Shown here one piece after another: positions 13,003 to 22,714 of a stretch of DNA of 64,000 bases. Location of the stretch: NCBI GenBank assembly GCA_963930775.1, contig OZ005695.1:434001-498000 (forward strand), written 5' to 3'. Within the stretch, counting starts at the first letter, position 1; every line of letters begins with the position of its first letter. A program made the translations under genes and the position numbers. This DNA is from Cliona cf. orientalis. Taxonomy: Eukaryota; Porifera; Demospongiae; Clionaida; Clionaidae. The notes below the pieces were generated by a model that worked only from the letters and a program-made list of their open reading frames with translations, made no database searches and was not told the DNA's origin.

Positions 13003-14753
13003 GCTCGTATGCATACACGGAAGATCTCCAACGAATTGATGCGTGCCGTCCGGAGATTCCAATAAGATTACCACAAGCACTGAATGGCGTAGCAACACCA
13101 CTGGATTGGCAGGAGTGGGAGTCAGCGTTGGCTCACCACCCGGACCGAAGATTTAAGGAGTATATCGTAGATGGAATTCGCCGTGGTTTTAGAGTAGGTT
13201 TTAACTATGCAGCAGCATCGTGCCATGCCTCCGGACAAAATCTACCGTCGGTCAGAGAGCAACCACAAGTGGTGAGGGACTACTTGGCCCAAGAGTGCGC
13301 TCTAGGAAGGATCTTAGGACCCTTAGACCCTAAATTGTACCCCCAAGTGCACACGAGTCGGTTCGGGATTATTCCTAAGAGTACCCCTGGCAAGTGGCGG
13401 CTCATAGTGGATTTGTCGTCGCCCCGGGGGAAGAGCGTCAACGACGGAATAGCGGAAGAGGTATGCTCGCTGTCATATGTTGGAATTGACGAGGCCACAA
13501 GTGGTATTCTAACATACGGGAGGGGTGCACTGCTGGCGAAAGTAGATATCCAGAGTGCGTATCGAAACATACCGATCCATCCTGAAGATAGACATCTGTT
13601 GGGCATGCTATGGGATGGGGCCCTTTACATCGATACAGCATTACCATTTGGGTTACGGTCAGCGCCCAAGATATTTACGGCTATCGCGGATGCAGCGGAG
13701 TGGATTGCACGGCAGCAGGGCATACAGTTCGTTATTCATTACTTGGACGATTATTTGATCATTGGGGCACCCGATTGCGACGAGTGCCAAAAGGCGTTAA
13801 CATCCCTTCTGGAGGTTTTCCAACGCCTCGGCCTGCCAGTAGCAGAAGAAAAACTAGAGGGACCATGTACATGCTTGAAATTTTTAGGTTTTGAATTAGA
13901 TTCAAAGAAGATGGATGTCCGTTTACCACATTGCAAGTTACAGGAGCTAAAAATCTTGCTCAGGCAGTGGCAGGGAAAGAAGTCGTCAACGAAAAAGGAA
14001 TTGGAATCTCTGGTGGGAAAATTAGCATTCGCTAGCAGAGTAGTAAAACCAGGTAAAACATTTCTCAGACGGATGTTTGAGCTCCTCTCCGGAATTAGGC
14101 AGCCTCACCATCACGTTCGTTTAAATGGACAATTTAGGTCGGATTTGCAATGGTGGGTGACATTTCTTAGTGCCTGGAATGGAGTTTCCATTCTAGAGCA
14201 GCACGGGTGCCAGAGATCATCGATTCACTTCGCAACTGATGCATCTGGGTGCTTTGGATGTGGAGCAGTATGGGGGGAGGTGTGGTTTCAATTGCAGTGG
14301 CCACAGTCGTATGAAACCCACGAGTTGAAACTGAAACAAGAGAGTATCACATTCAAAGAAATAGTGCCCATAGTCATAGCATGCGCAGTGTGGGGGCCAG
14401 CATGGGCAACTAAGTCAGTAACCGTACATTGTGACAATGAGGGCGCGGTGGCCGTAGTGAATTCGGGGTACTCCCGGATCCCCCCAATCATGCACATGCT
14501 TAGGTGCTTATTTTTTATTCGAGCATATTATCAGATTACGCTCCGGGCAGTACACGTACCAGGGAGAGAAAACGATCTAGCGGATGCTATCTCTCGTAAC
14601 AATCTTTCCGTACTTTTCTCACAGGTCCCTCAAGCAATCAACGGAACAGTGATAGTGCCGCCGATGCTACTATCGGTGGTACTAGAGCATCAACCGGACT
14701 GGACATCAGTGGACTGGTGCCAACTGTTCAGGAACTGTTTGTTGCTGGCTTAG
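13003..14753 (+). CDS. Ngaro reverse transcriptase and RNase H
   Basis: The frame is open from 12936. A good splice acceptor (tttgcag) at 13002 or an unmarked start precedes it, since there is no obvious ATG. N-terminal TPLDWQEWESAL is typical of this order. RT blocks include KVDIQSAYRNIPIHPED, LPFGLRSAPKIF, the catalytic HYLDDYLIIG and FLGFELDSKKM. RNase H follows with HFATDASG, a glutamate in the KEIVP segment, and VHCDNEGAVAVVNSG. The frame ends soon after RNase H, leaving no room for a DIRS/PAT-type methyltransferase. It overlaps the recombinase frame (+1/+2 arrangement) at 14717-14753. The product would copy the element RNA into DNA. The 12763-13002 interval before it holds no other feature I can name. 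Confidence 0.85.
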
Positions 14754-15679
14754 CAACTTCCACGCAACGGGTATACCGGTCAGGCAGCTCGAGGTATCAA
14801 AAATTTTGTTATCAGCATGATCTGCAGCCCTACCCAGTCACAGAATCGGTTCTTGCATTGTTTACAGCGTCGCTCTTCCGTCAGGGGCTAACGGCAGGCA
14901 CAATTAAAACCTACTTATCGTCAGTGAGATACACACAGATATCACTGGGTTTGGGGGACCCCCATGCTAAAGCCATGCCACAGCTTGAGTATGTTGTTAA
15001 GGGGCTGAAGCGAAAGACGGCTGGCCAGACCGCTCGGACTCGACTTCCGATCACGGTACAGATCCTTCGCGACTTGAAGGCAGTATGGCATGTGGCACCA
15101 GATCAGTTCAATGCTTCTATGCTTTGGGCTGCGTCCTGCATGTGTTTTTTCGGATTTCTGCGTACCGGGGAAATCGTGGTTCCGTCCGATACGGAGTACG
15201 ACAAGAATGTCCACCTTTCGGTGGAGGACGTACTTGTAGATAACGTGATGTCCCCTAATTGGCTGGAGATTCGAATCAAGGCCTCAAAGACAGATCCCTT
15301 TCGCAAGGGCGTCTCAGTATACATCGGGACATCAGGGAATAATATTTGCCCAGTTGCAGCCATTTTGGACTATAGAGTTAGGCGTGGCCCCTGCTCCGGG
15401 CCATTTTTCCGATTTTCAGACGGGAGGCTCCTGACAAGAGCACGGTTTGTGACTCAGTTGAAGGAGGCTCTGACAACAATGGGGGTGGACGAGCGAAATT
15501 ACTCAGGTCACAGCTTTAGAATCGGTGCGGCCACGACCGCGGCAGCATGTGGCATCCAAGATTCCCTGATAAAGACACTCGGCCGTTGGGAGAGTGCGGC
15601 GTATACGTTGTATATCCAGACCCCACGAGAAACACTGTGCAAGGTATCGCAAACATTGACGACACAAGTACCCGATTGA
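14717..15679 (+). CDS. Ngaro tyrosine recombinase
   Basis: Phage-integrase-type recombinase. An N-terminal SAM-like part (ELFVAGLATSTQRVYRSG, then LFTASLFRQGLTAGTIKTYLS) is followed by the catalytic domain. Catalytic residues are visible: arginine in FFGFLRTGEIV, lysine in IKASKTDPF, the box GHSFRIGAATTA, GRWES, and the tyrosine in LYIQTP. The frame has no stop upstream as far as an acceptor-like TTTTCTCACAG at 14614-14624, so translation could come from a spliced transcript rather than from the GTG-like codon at 14717. It integrates the circular cDNA intermediate. The set of active-site residues looks complete, so the element may be competent. Confidence 0.85.
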   Translation: MPTVQELFVAGLATSTQRVYRSGSSRYQKFCYQHDLQPYPVTESVLALFTASLFRQGLTAGTIKTYLSSVRYTQISLGLGDPHAKAMPQLEYVVKGLKRKTAGQTARTRLPITVQILRDLKAVWHVAPDQFNASMLWAASCMCFFGFLRTGEIVVPSDTEYDKNVHLSVEDVLVDNVMSPNWLEIRIKASKTDPFRKGVSVYIGTSGNNICPVAAILDYRVRRGPCSGPFFRFSDGRLLTRARFVTQLKEALTTMGVDERNYSGHSFRIGAATTAAACGIQDSLIKTLGRWESAAYTLYIQTPRETLCKVSQTLTTQVPD

Positions 15680-15826
15680 CTCAAGCACATGTATATGATA
15701 TCTAACATAAGATCAATTGCAAGTAATTTTCTGAGTGTTTATTCATATTGATATGGCATCAGAATGGGGTCGGTAACTTTTGGTGTTGGGTGAGGGGTGA
15801 CCATGCACCATGCAGGTCAACCCTCT

Positions 15827-16048
15827 GGGCCCAGTCGGGGTGCTCCTCCCCCAACTGTCTCACCCAAAACCAAGTCCGGGATTGAGCTGGGTGAAGGCAA
15901 TATACGCGCAGAAGACGGGGCGGGGCTGACGTAAGCAAAATGCAGGCGCGGGGCCCCGACACCAAGGGCATCTCTTTAGCGTAAGTACTGGGCGAATTTT
16001 GTTGAGATAGGTATTGCGAGCACGAGAACGTTCGGTGAGACCAATTAA
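15827..16048 (+). repeat. Ngaro B1 repeat
   Basis: Starts gggcccagtcggggtgc and ends gagaccaattaa, abutting A2. It is repeated at 16321-16542. Confidence 0.85.
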
Positions 16049-16235
16049 ATAAGGGGTTAATTGGGACAATTAACGCTGGTTAATGGGTCAGGTCTAGCGC
16101 ATGCGCGGGAGTCATCGAGCACATGGTGCAACGCCAGCAATTGTGAACGAAAGTAGTGATAGCACGGCTCAGTTCAGACCGAAAAAGAAGTGGTAAAAGC
16201 AGCAGTTGGCGTCGGGAGAATTGTGGGAAAATCGA
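16048..16235 (+). repeat. Ngaro A2 repeat
   Basis: Second copy of the A repeat. Its first bases overlap the last bases of B1 (ccaatt-aa-ataagg), as expected for the junction used in circle formation. The 85 bases between A2 and B2 (16236-16320) are unique to this end. Confidence 0.85.
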
Positions 16236-16320
16236 CCCATCCCAGTTTCCACCCTCTGTTCATGACAAGGTAGGTAACATTTCTCTCCAGTAAGGGTACT
16301 CTTACTGTGACAAGTGGTTG

Positions 16321-16542
16321 GGGCCCAGTCGGGGTGCTCCTCCCCCAACTGTCTCACCCAAAACCAAGTCCGGGATTGAGCTGGGTGAAGGCAATATACG
16401 CGCAGAAGACGGGGCGGGGCTGACGTAAGCAAAATGCAGGCGCGGGGCCCCGACACCAAGGGCATCTCTTTAGCGTAAGTACTGGGCGAATTTTGTTGAG
16501 ATAGGTATTGCGAGCACGAGAACGTTCGGTGAGACCAATTAA
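16321..16542 (+). repeat. Ngaro B2 repeat
   Basis: Second copy of the B repeat. It marks the 3' end of the element; host sequence (cagggg...) resumes at about 16543. Confidence 0.85.
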
Positions 16543-17031
16543 CAGGGGATTAGTAGATGTGCGGGGTATGTGCTCTAGGGAACAATTCATTATTAGTGCA
16601 TCATTGACCTATAAATACAGTACAGCTTATATAATAATATTATAATATATCCTGATTCACCCTTGTATCCTAGGTAACAGGGGTGTTATAACTAAAATAT
16701 TGACCTCCCCCAGGCAATTATATTGAGTTAGTATGCGTGTGCTTTATTGACGACCTTTACTTATTTGTCGGCATGAGCACTTATGGGGGGTGCGGTTGAT
16801 AGGTGTGGCCAACCATAGATATTATATATAATTATACATACGTAACATGTATATAATATCTATATCTATGAGCCAACAAACGCAGTGACAACTGCCCTTG
16901 CTGCGCATGCGCACGCGGGGTAAATTATAGCGATAAGTGCGGGGGGGGGGGGGGGGGGGGTATGGTCGGTGTCCGCAGATCAGTATAATTATCTGTAACC
17001 GCACGGGAAGGCCCAGATCTATTTACCGAAG
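16543..17031 (+). promoter_or_regulatory. RTK4 upstream region
   Basis: From about 16737 the sequence matches the region before RTK5 (23960-24160): ctttattgacgacc, the ggtgcggttgatag stretch, a tgcgcatgcgcacgcg palindrome at 16901, a 20-base G run at 16941-16960, and ctgtaaccgcacgggaagg before the start codon. The palindrome resembles the NRF1 consensus known from animal promoters. No coding exon is seen here. Confidence 0.5.
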
Positions 17032-17169
17032 ATGAAGATGAGCGTCGTTCATGGCTCGCGACTATTGTGTATCTTTGCAGTCGTATTATGTTGCCATTGG
17101 TTAGCCGGTAAGTCCATACTACCATAGCCTAAGGATATTCGCGGTAGAATGTACAATAATTATGTTTTC

Positions 17170-17770
17170 GGGTACACGTCCCAGTTATGAGACACTAAAC
17201 TTGTGACTACTTTTACACAATTGTTCTAGGAATAATTTAAGTGGTATATTTTTTAAGGACTGCCTATGGCCTCTAATACATGGATTATAAATATCAACTT
17301 CACTACTAAACGATATAATTTTTTAAAAATTGTTTTGCTATCATTAGTACTGAATATGTTATGGGATGCCTGTCCCTATTATGAGACACCACCTTCCCAC
17401 TGATAAAGGCAGTTATCATGCGGTGTTTCAAGATGATGTCTTACCCAAGTTGGCATTCTTAAAGTGAGATTTGAGTGTTAAACTCAAGAGAATATAAGTA
17501 GTTTGATGTACCAAATTAGCAAATTTGTAAAGCTGATACACCAAAAACCAAAAATCATTGTTTCACTACATTTTTAAGCAATGAAAGCGTAAACCCATAT
17601 CAAAATAACTTAAAGGTGGATAGCAAATTCAACTTATAATTAGCACTGAGGTAATAGTTCTAATTAGGTATAATACAATGACCCCCAAAACAGAAACTTT
17701 CATCTTCATTAATATGGATGTCCCATAATACCAACTGTCTCACAATACCTACATATACCCTATATAAATT
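17170..17770. other. ~600-bp insertion in RTK4 intron 1
   Basis: Intron 1 is only ~75 bp in RTK2 and RTK5 but ~670 bp here. The extra AT-rich sequence contains two copies of a gtccc...ttatgagacac motif (about 17179 and 17376) and a related inverted form near 17727. No coding content or clean terminal repeats are visible. Confidence 0.45.
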
Positions 17771-18276
17771 ACAGGTAACACAAGGGCTAATCGTTTCACT
17801 AATGGGTTCCCAAACGTGTTAGTGACCGAGATAACTAGTGACATGAGCAGCAATTACACTGCGTCTTATTCCTGATATGAGCTTCACTTGTAATGGCACC
17901 ATAGTGGACCTCACAGTGGCAGGCAGGCCCGAGGGGCGAGGGATGCAGTCCAACAGTCCCATCATTCAGATCTGGAGACCACAAACTAGCAGCAAGGGGC
18001 CAACAAACTATGTATTTGAGAGTCAAGAGTTGATATCAGATCCAACTGTAAATCTTCATAATGCAACGTTTGAGAACAATCAACTGCCTCAGATTGCAGT
18101 AGATGTTGACTCAGAATCAGGTAATATTAATTTAAAATAGCTGTTTATTACTATACAACTGCCATGCATTTGTACTACTTACGATCATGATTTGCCAAAT
18201 TAGAAAATAAGAACCATAACTTGTTTCTCCATGAGTGCATTAGTCTGCACTAGACGACAATACGGATTTCATGCAT

Positions 18277-18378
18277 ATAGGAAATGTATAGGATAGGGCA
18301 AATTTTCTACACATTTCATTTGTTTTACAAGAATTCTTCCCTATCCTCTGATAAACATGTGTAGGAAAGCTCATGGTT
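18277..18378 (+). repeat. ~100-bp interspersed repeat (copy 2)
   Basis: Same element and same intron position as the copy at 3897-3999 in RTK2. It was therefore present before those two ectodomain regions duplicated. Confidence 0.55.
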
Positions 18379-20344
18379 TAGTAAGTACGATGTATTAGTT
18401 TTGGTCCAGTGCTGTACTATTCAATACTCATGCAGATACAGAGAATGGTTGCTCCAAGTGTGTCAATGGATTCACCGATATGCCAGTATTTCAAGTCTAT
18501 CAACGCACTAATGACAGCAATGTACTCACTATACTCATCCCTGCCGGGACAAATTTTATGAACTGGGAGCCACATAAGATCCAAATCTGGTGACAAAACT
18601 ATTCACAACCTGGTACTTACTACAAAGCACAACCAGATATAATCGTGAACGGTGCTTCAGGGTGTGTGTCATGGGTTACGATAGCTATGGGTATACATTT
18701 TTGCATATATTGAAGAGCATGGCTGTGTCAGTACAGCCCAGTGACTTTCTTGGATTGGAAATACCTCGAACCGATGAAAATAGTGGGATTTACTTCACTA
18801 GTGGAGGACCAGAAAACTATGTCTTTACAGGTGCATTGAATTCATCAGTTGAACATGCAAATAATTTTAATTCTGAAGTAGTCCGGCAGCGACCTCAAAT
18901 TGCTTTCAATCTGACATCAGGTTACAGATCATTTTACATTTATCTCGATTAATTATTATATATATTAATATGATACCTTAATTAACCTGCAGATCAGTGC
19001 ATAAGTGGATTTCTTAGTGAAGTGACAAAGGCAACTGGAGAAAGATTAGTAAGTATTAACATGGCTACTACAGTACTCCTTCCAAACCTAACATTTGGAT
19101 GCAATGGAACTATTGTGAGACTTAAATCGCCGTGGCTCACAACTATGAATCGGGGCAGCCGGAACAATCAGCTCCAAAAGTTCAAATTTGGAAAGAAACT
19201 CAAAATCTCTACAAATCAGTTTCAGAATCTGAAATTCTTGTTTCAAATTCGTCCTGTGTAGATATGACATTAATTGAAGGAATACTTCAATGTACGTTGA
19301 GTGAAGCAGCTCGAGCATCTGTTCAGCAAGGAGACATTCTTGGAGTTAAGATACCACCTATAGCTGCTGATCACAATGGCTACCAGATTCTTTTCAATAC
19401 AAGCAGTAAATCCACCGCTCATATCTTTCGACAGCACCAACCCTCTCTCACTGTCAACCTCTCTGAGGCAGATGATATCACCAGCCATCTGCCACAGATC
19501 ATTCCCTTGGTTATTTTAGGTATACCCCCATATGTTATGCATTTCAACTAAATTCAGCATAATAATTATACTCAGTCTGCATGTATATTATGTGTACTGA
19601 TAGGGAGTAGTCTTTGTATACTCCACTTAACATTATAGTAAGCTATCACACTGCATGAATGCATGCGTACATTATCAAGTATCTAATTCTTCCTAACGAC
19701 TATTTCTAGATACTAAGACACCTCCATCTGTGCCACCCTTCACTAGTGCATCTACTCCACCACCCACCACGTGCACTACCATTGCCCCCACACCTCTGCC
19801 TGCACAGCCTGGAGCTAACTCTGGCCAGCTTGTTGGTGTGATAGTTGGGGCTCTAGTGGCAGCTCTCTCTCTAGCACTCATCGTGATATTGGCAATCTTC
19901 CTGATACTCCTTCTGACAAGGAGAAGACAGAACCTCTATGATGTACCCGTCCCTCCCCAACCACAGACTGACATTGACAGCACTATCTACTCGGAAATAA
20001 TAGACAGCCAAGGAATTGAGGTGAAGAATAATGAGGCTTACTCTCCCTCTACCACTCAACAAATCCCAACAGAAGATAATGTGGTGTATGATCAAATCAC
20101 ACCACAAGTCCCCACAGGAGACAATATAGCTTATGATCAAACTGCTGCATCTCAACTGCAAATCACAACAGAAGATAATATGGCATACGGTCCCCAAATT
20201 CCGACAGTAGATAATGCAGCGTATGATCAAGCTACATCCCAAATCCCTACAGAAGATAATGTAGCTTACGGTCAAGCTACTGCATCTCAACTGCAAATCA
20301 CAACAGAAGATAATGTGGTGTATGGTCATAGAGAGGATGACTAT

Positions 20345-20597
20345 AGCCCCGTTTACACGTACCAAACCAGTTTAAACTGAACTGGATTAAATCGCGTTTA
20401 CACGCACGCGCTTGACCCGAGTTAAGATATTCATAGCCCACTACTATGCACGTAACCCACTTCTAACCCACATCAGGATGTGGGTTACAACCCGGGTCAA
20501 CTAATTCGGTTTACAAGTGGATTAGCGCGTTTACACATAAGCGAGTTAGTTTAACGCGGATCCTGACCCGAGTTAAGCCCTACGTGTAAACGGGGCT
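20345..20597. mobile_element. 253-bp MITE inserted in the RTK4 tail exon
   Basis: The ends are inverted repeats (AGCCCCGTTTACACGTA at the left, its exact reverse complement at the right) and TAT lies directly outside both ends. It is internally rich in gcgtttacac and gacccgagttaag motifs. The reading frame of the receptor tail enters the element and stops at 20380. Removing the element with one TAT joins the frame to codons for DYATVSDPTEYTNS and a phase-1 donor (ATA|GTATGT at 20635). Confidence 0.8.
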
Positions 20598-20875
20598 TAT
20601 GCTACTGTTAGTGATCCAACTGAATACACTAATAGTATGTGATTATAATATTAATATATGAATGTATCAAATAAAAAGGAAACTTAAAGCACAGTTTCAA
20701 TTTTGAGAAAATTAACAGTTATTGTTAAAGGACCATTTCTATTATTACCTCAATTATTATTATCCAACTTGCATGCTTTCTACAAATTGTTGTGAATATA
20801 TATACTTGTACCAGAGTAGCTATTACCACAAATATAGAGTAAATCCACTACACTTAGAGTACATTGCATGGTACC

Positions 20876-20923
20876 AAGGGCTTATAGACATGCTCTCTCC
20901 CCTTTTGGGGTCTATAAGCCCTT
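20876..20923. repeat. short hairpin
   Basis: aagggcttatagac and gtctataagccctt are exact reverse complements around a 20-base C/T-rich and G-rich loop. It could act as a terminator-like structure in RNA, but more likely is a repeat remnant. Confidence 0.55.
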
Positions 20924-20936
20924 GAATAATATAGTA

Positions 20937-21016
20937 GTAGTTTGTAGTATGTACCATCAAGGGGGTCTTGATGCATTGGTACATAATAATGTTTGAAGCT
21001 ATATACTACAAACTAC
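20937..21016. repeat. fold-back repeat
   Basis: agtagtttgtagtatgtacca at the left pairs with tatactacaaactact and ggtacata at the right. It adjoins the preceding hairpin. Confidence 0.55.
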
Positions 21017-21290
21017 TTACTATAATGTAGTTCTGTTGTGAGTGTACTTGTAGCAGACCAGTGTATATATAGCTTTAGCCATAAACACAGAGGTCTGAGG
21101 CATACTGCAGCTGCAATAGTACATTACATGCTACATACATACTACATGTACAAACCAAACAGTTCCTTTTCTCACAGCTGGTCAAATAATATTATTAGAA
21201 TATAGTTGTAACAAATACAGCAATCTGATTGGTCAGTTGGAGGTCCATTATTTCACTTAGAGACCTCTCGATAATAGTTACTCAATAATA

Positions 21291-21437
21291 GTTAGAGACC
21301 GAGTCCAAGATCTCTAAGCATTTTAAGAGACCCAAAGGCCGCGCCTGAGGCTGTAGCATCCCAAGCGCAGCGAGGGTGCTACTAAGGGCCTGAGGGTCTC
21401 TTATAATGCGTAGAGACCATTGGACGAGGTCTCTAAC
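21291..21437. repeat. fold-back element with GC-rich loop
   Basis: The left arm gttagagaccgagtcc...aagagaccc pairs imperfectly with the right arm gggtctctta...gaggtctctaac. The loop includes a smaller inverted pair (gtagcatccc / gggtgctac). The design resembles the fold-backs at 5890 and 10972. Confidence 0.6.
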
Positions 21438-22619
21438 TGATTTAGAATGTAGCAACTGTAACCATGACATTTAGCCTGGGGACTAGGCTACTGTTGCACT
21501 TCTTTCGCTATCTGTATGAGGTCTGGAAAGTGCAATCATGAAAAAGCTGAACCTCCTTCAGCCTCATCTCCTTCCATCGATGATGATGATTACCTGTCTA
21601 CTAACTACGTATAACTATGGAATCCCAGTGCGTCCTGGCCCAGTGTGGATAAATGCAGATACTCGTTGGAAAATGTGTACGACACTCCACATGCTGCTCT
21701 TCCAACATCAGCAGTGGAGAAGACTGTGGAGACTAAGAGAAACGAGGCATACAACATCACACTAGCCACAGTGGATGAGGTGGCAAAACCAGCTCAAGGT
21801 CATACCAGCCTGATTATGTATAATGATCGTATTGCTAATTATTACTACTTTGTAAGCACTAAGCCATATGTGATGTAGTCATGTGCCATGCAGTATTTAA
21901 AAGGATAACTACTTGTCATACATAACCTTATATTAGCTATACTATAGAGCTATAATAATAATATTGTGGATGGTGAATTAATTAATTCCATATCTACTTC
22001 AGTCAACGCACTAAACTAGATAGCTCGACTCACGTTGGAGGGGAAAATGGAGCTTTTCAAAATCTCTCTATTACTAATAGTCTGTTTCATAACTCTATAT
22101 ATTGCAAGCATTCATTACAGCAGGTGAGACTATTCAGGCTGATAATAATTTTATGCTTATTAATTAGCATGCTTTACGCTGCCATCAAAAAGGTGGAGCT
22201 TCACTAAATGATCAGCACAATCTAACAAAATATTAAATTTTCATGAATTAATTGAATTTCAGGCTCAGTAGTGCGAGAGCGGGCCAGCTCCAGAGCTGTT
22301 TGAAGAAGAAGAGACATACTGGGAGCCTGCAGTGGACACCTCTGGACTCATCAGGCAACTCTCATCAAAGAAGTACAGGGAGATACTGAGACCACGATTG
22401 CAGTATGAAAGAGAATTGGCATCAATTATTTTTATTTTAATGTTGTTATGATACTAGGATTGTAGGTCATCTTGGATCAGGTCAGTTTGGTACAGTGGAT
22501 AGTATCTGGCAGAGTCCAATGGGAGCCATGGATGTAGCTGTGAAGCAGCTCCAGCCTGGAGCCTCAGAGGAAGAGAAGGTCAAGTTCCTCCAGGAGGCGG
22601 CCATTAATGGACAGTTCAG

Positions 22620-22714
22620 TACGGTGGCCGAGAAGGACACTGCCGCGGCGGCCAGAGCCGCTATGAGCCGCCCGAAAGCCGCCGTTGGCCGCCAAAAGGC
22701 CGCCCGACGTTCAG
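22620..22714. repeat. 95-bp GC-rich insertion in RTK4 kinase exon
   Basis: GTTCAG at 22614-22619 is repeated at 22709-22714. Between the copies lie 89 bases of GC-rich sequence (ggcggccagagccgc...) unlike anything else in the window. Removing one GTTCAG plus this block restores the exon exactly as in seven other copies (...GGACAGTTCAG|ACACCCC). The length, 95, breaks the reading frame. Neither end allows a GT-AG intron that restores the sequence. Confidence 0.7.

Larger units (their letters stand above)
11182..16542 (+). mobile_element. Ngaro-type tyrosine-recombinase (DIRS-order) retrotransposon
   Basis: About 5.36 kb. The order is A1 repeat, gag-like ORF, reverse transcriptase plus RNase H, tyrosine recombinase, then B1-A2-B2. 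Split direct repeats of this kind, a tyrosine recombinase in place of a DDE integrase, and no visible methyltransferase domain after RNase H are the known hallmarks of Ngaro elements (PAT elements share the repeats but carry a methyltransferase). A1/A2 (188 bp) and B1/B2 (222 bp) look identical by eye and all three ORFs lack internal stops, so the insertion appears recent. Such elements replicate through a circular DNA intermediate and integrate by recombination without a target duplication; I see no duplication at the ends. It lies between the RTK3 and RTK4 pseudogenes. Confidence 0.88.
20640..21500. other. repeat-rich spacer within RTK4
   Basis: No exon that I can support. Three consecutive fold-backs fill most of it (20876-20923, 20937-21016, 21291-21437), with AT-rich sequence between them. 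Confidence 0.5.

Noticed and set aside
15759..16590. Minus-strand open frames over the B repeats, present twice
   Set aside because: They are duplicated only because the B repeat is duplicated, and no domain is visible.
16941..16960. Twenty-base G run as a functional G-quadruplex
   Set aside because: Homopolymer length varies between paralogous promoters and is prone to sequencing error; recorded only as part of the promoter region.
19871..20365. 164-codon minus-strand open frame
   Set aside because: Antisense of the N-x-x-Y repeat tail; its repetitive I-I-F-C-x-D-L pattern mirrors that repeat.
17032..20380. RTK4 upstream half as an independent intact kinase-less receptor
   Set aside because: Modules 1 and 3 are frameshifted and module 2 has a stop, so a functional kinase-less gene is unlikely. 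Assembly error remains possible at each single-base change.
22619..22714. Reading the GC-rich block in the RTK4 kinase exon as an intron
   Set aside because: The only GT...AG choice leaves the exon one base short compared with seven paralogues, so an insertion is the better reading.
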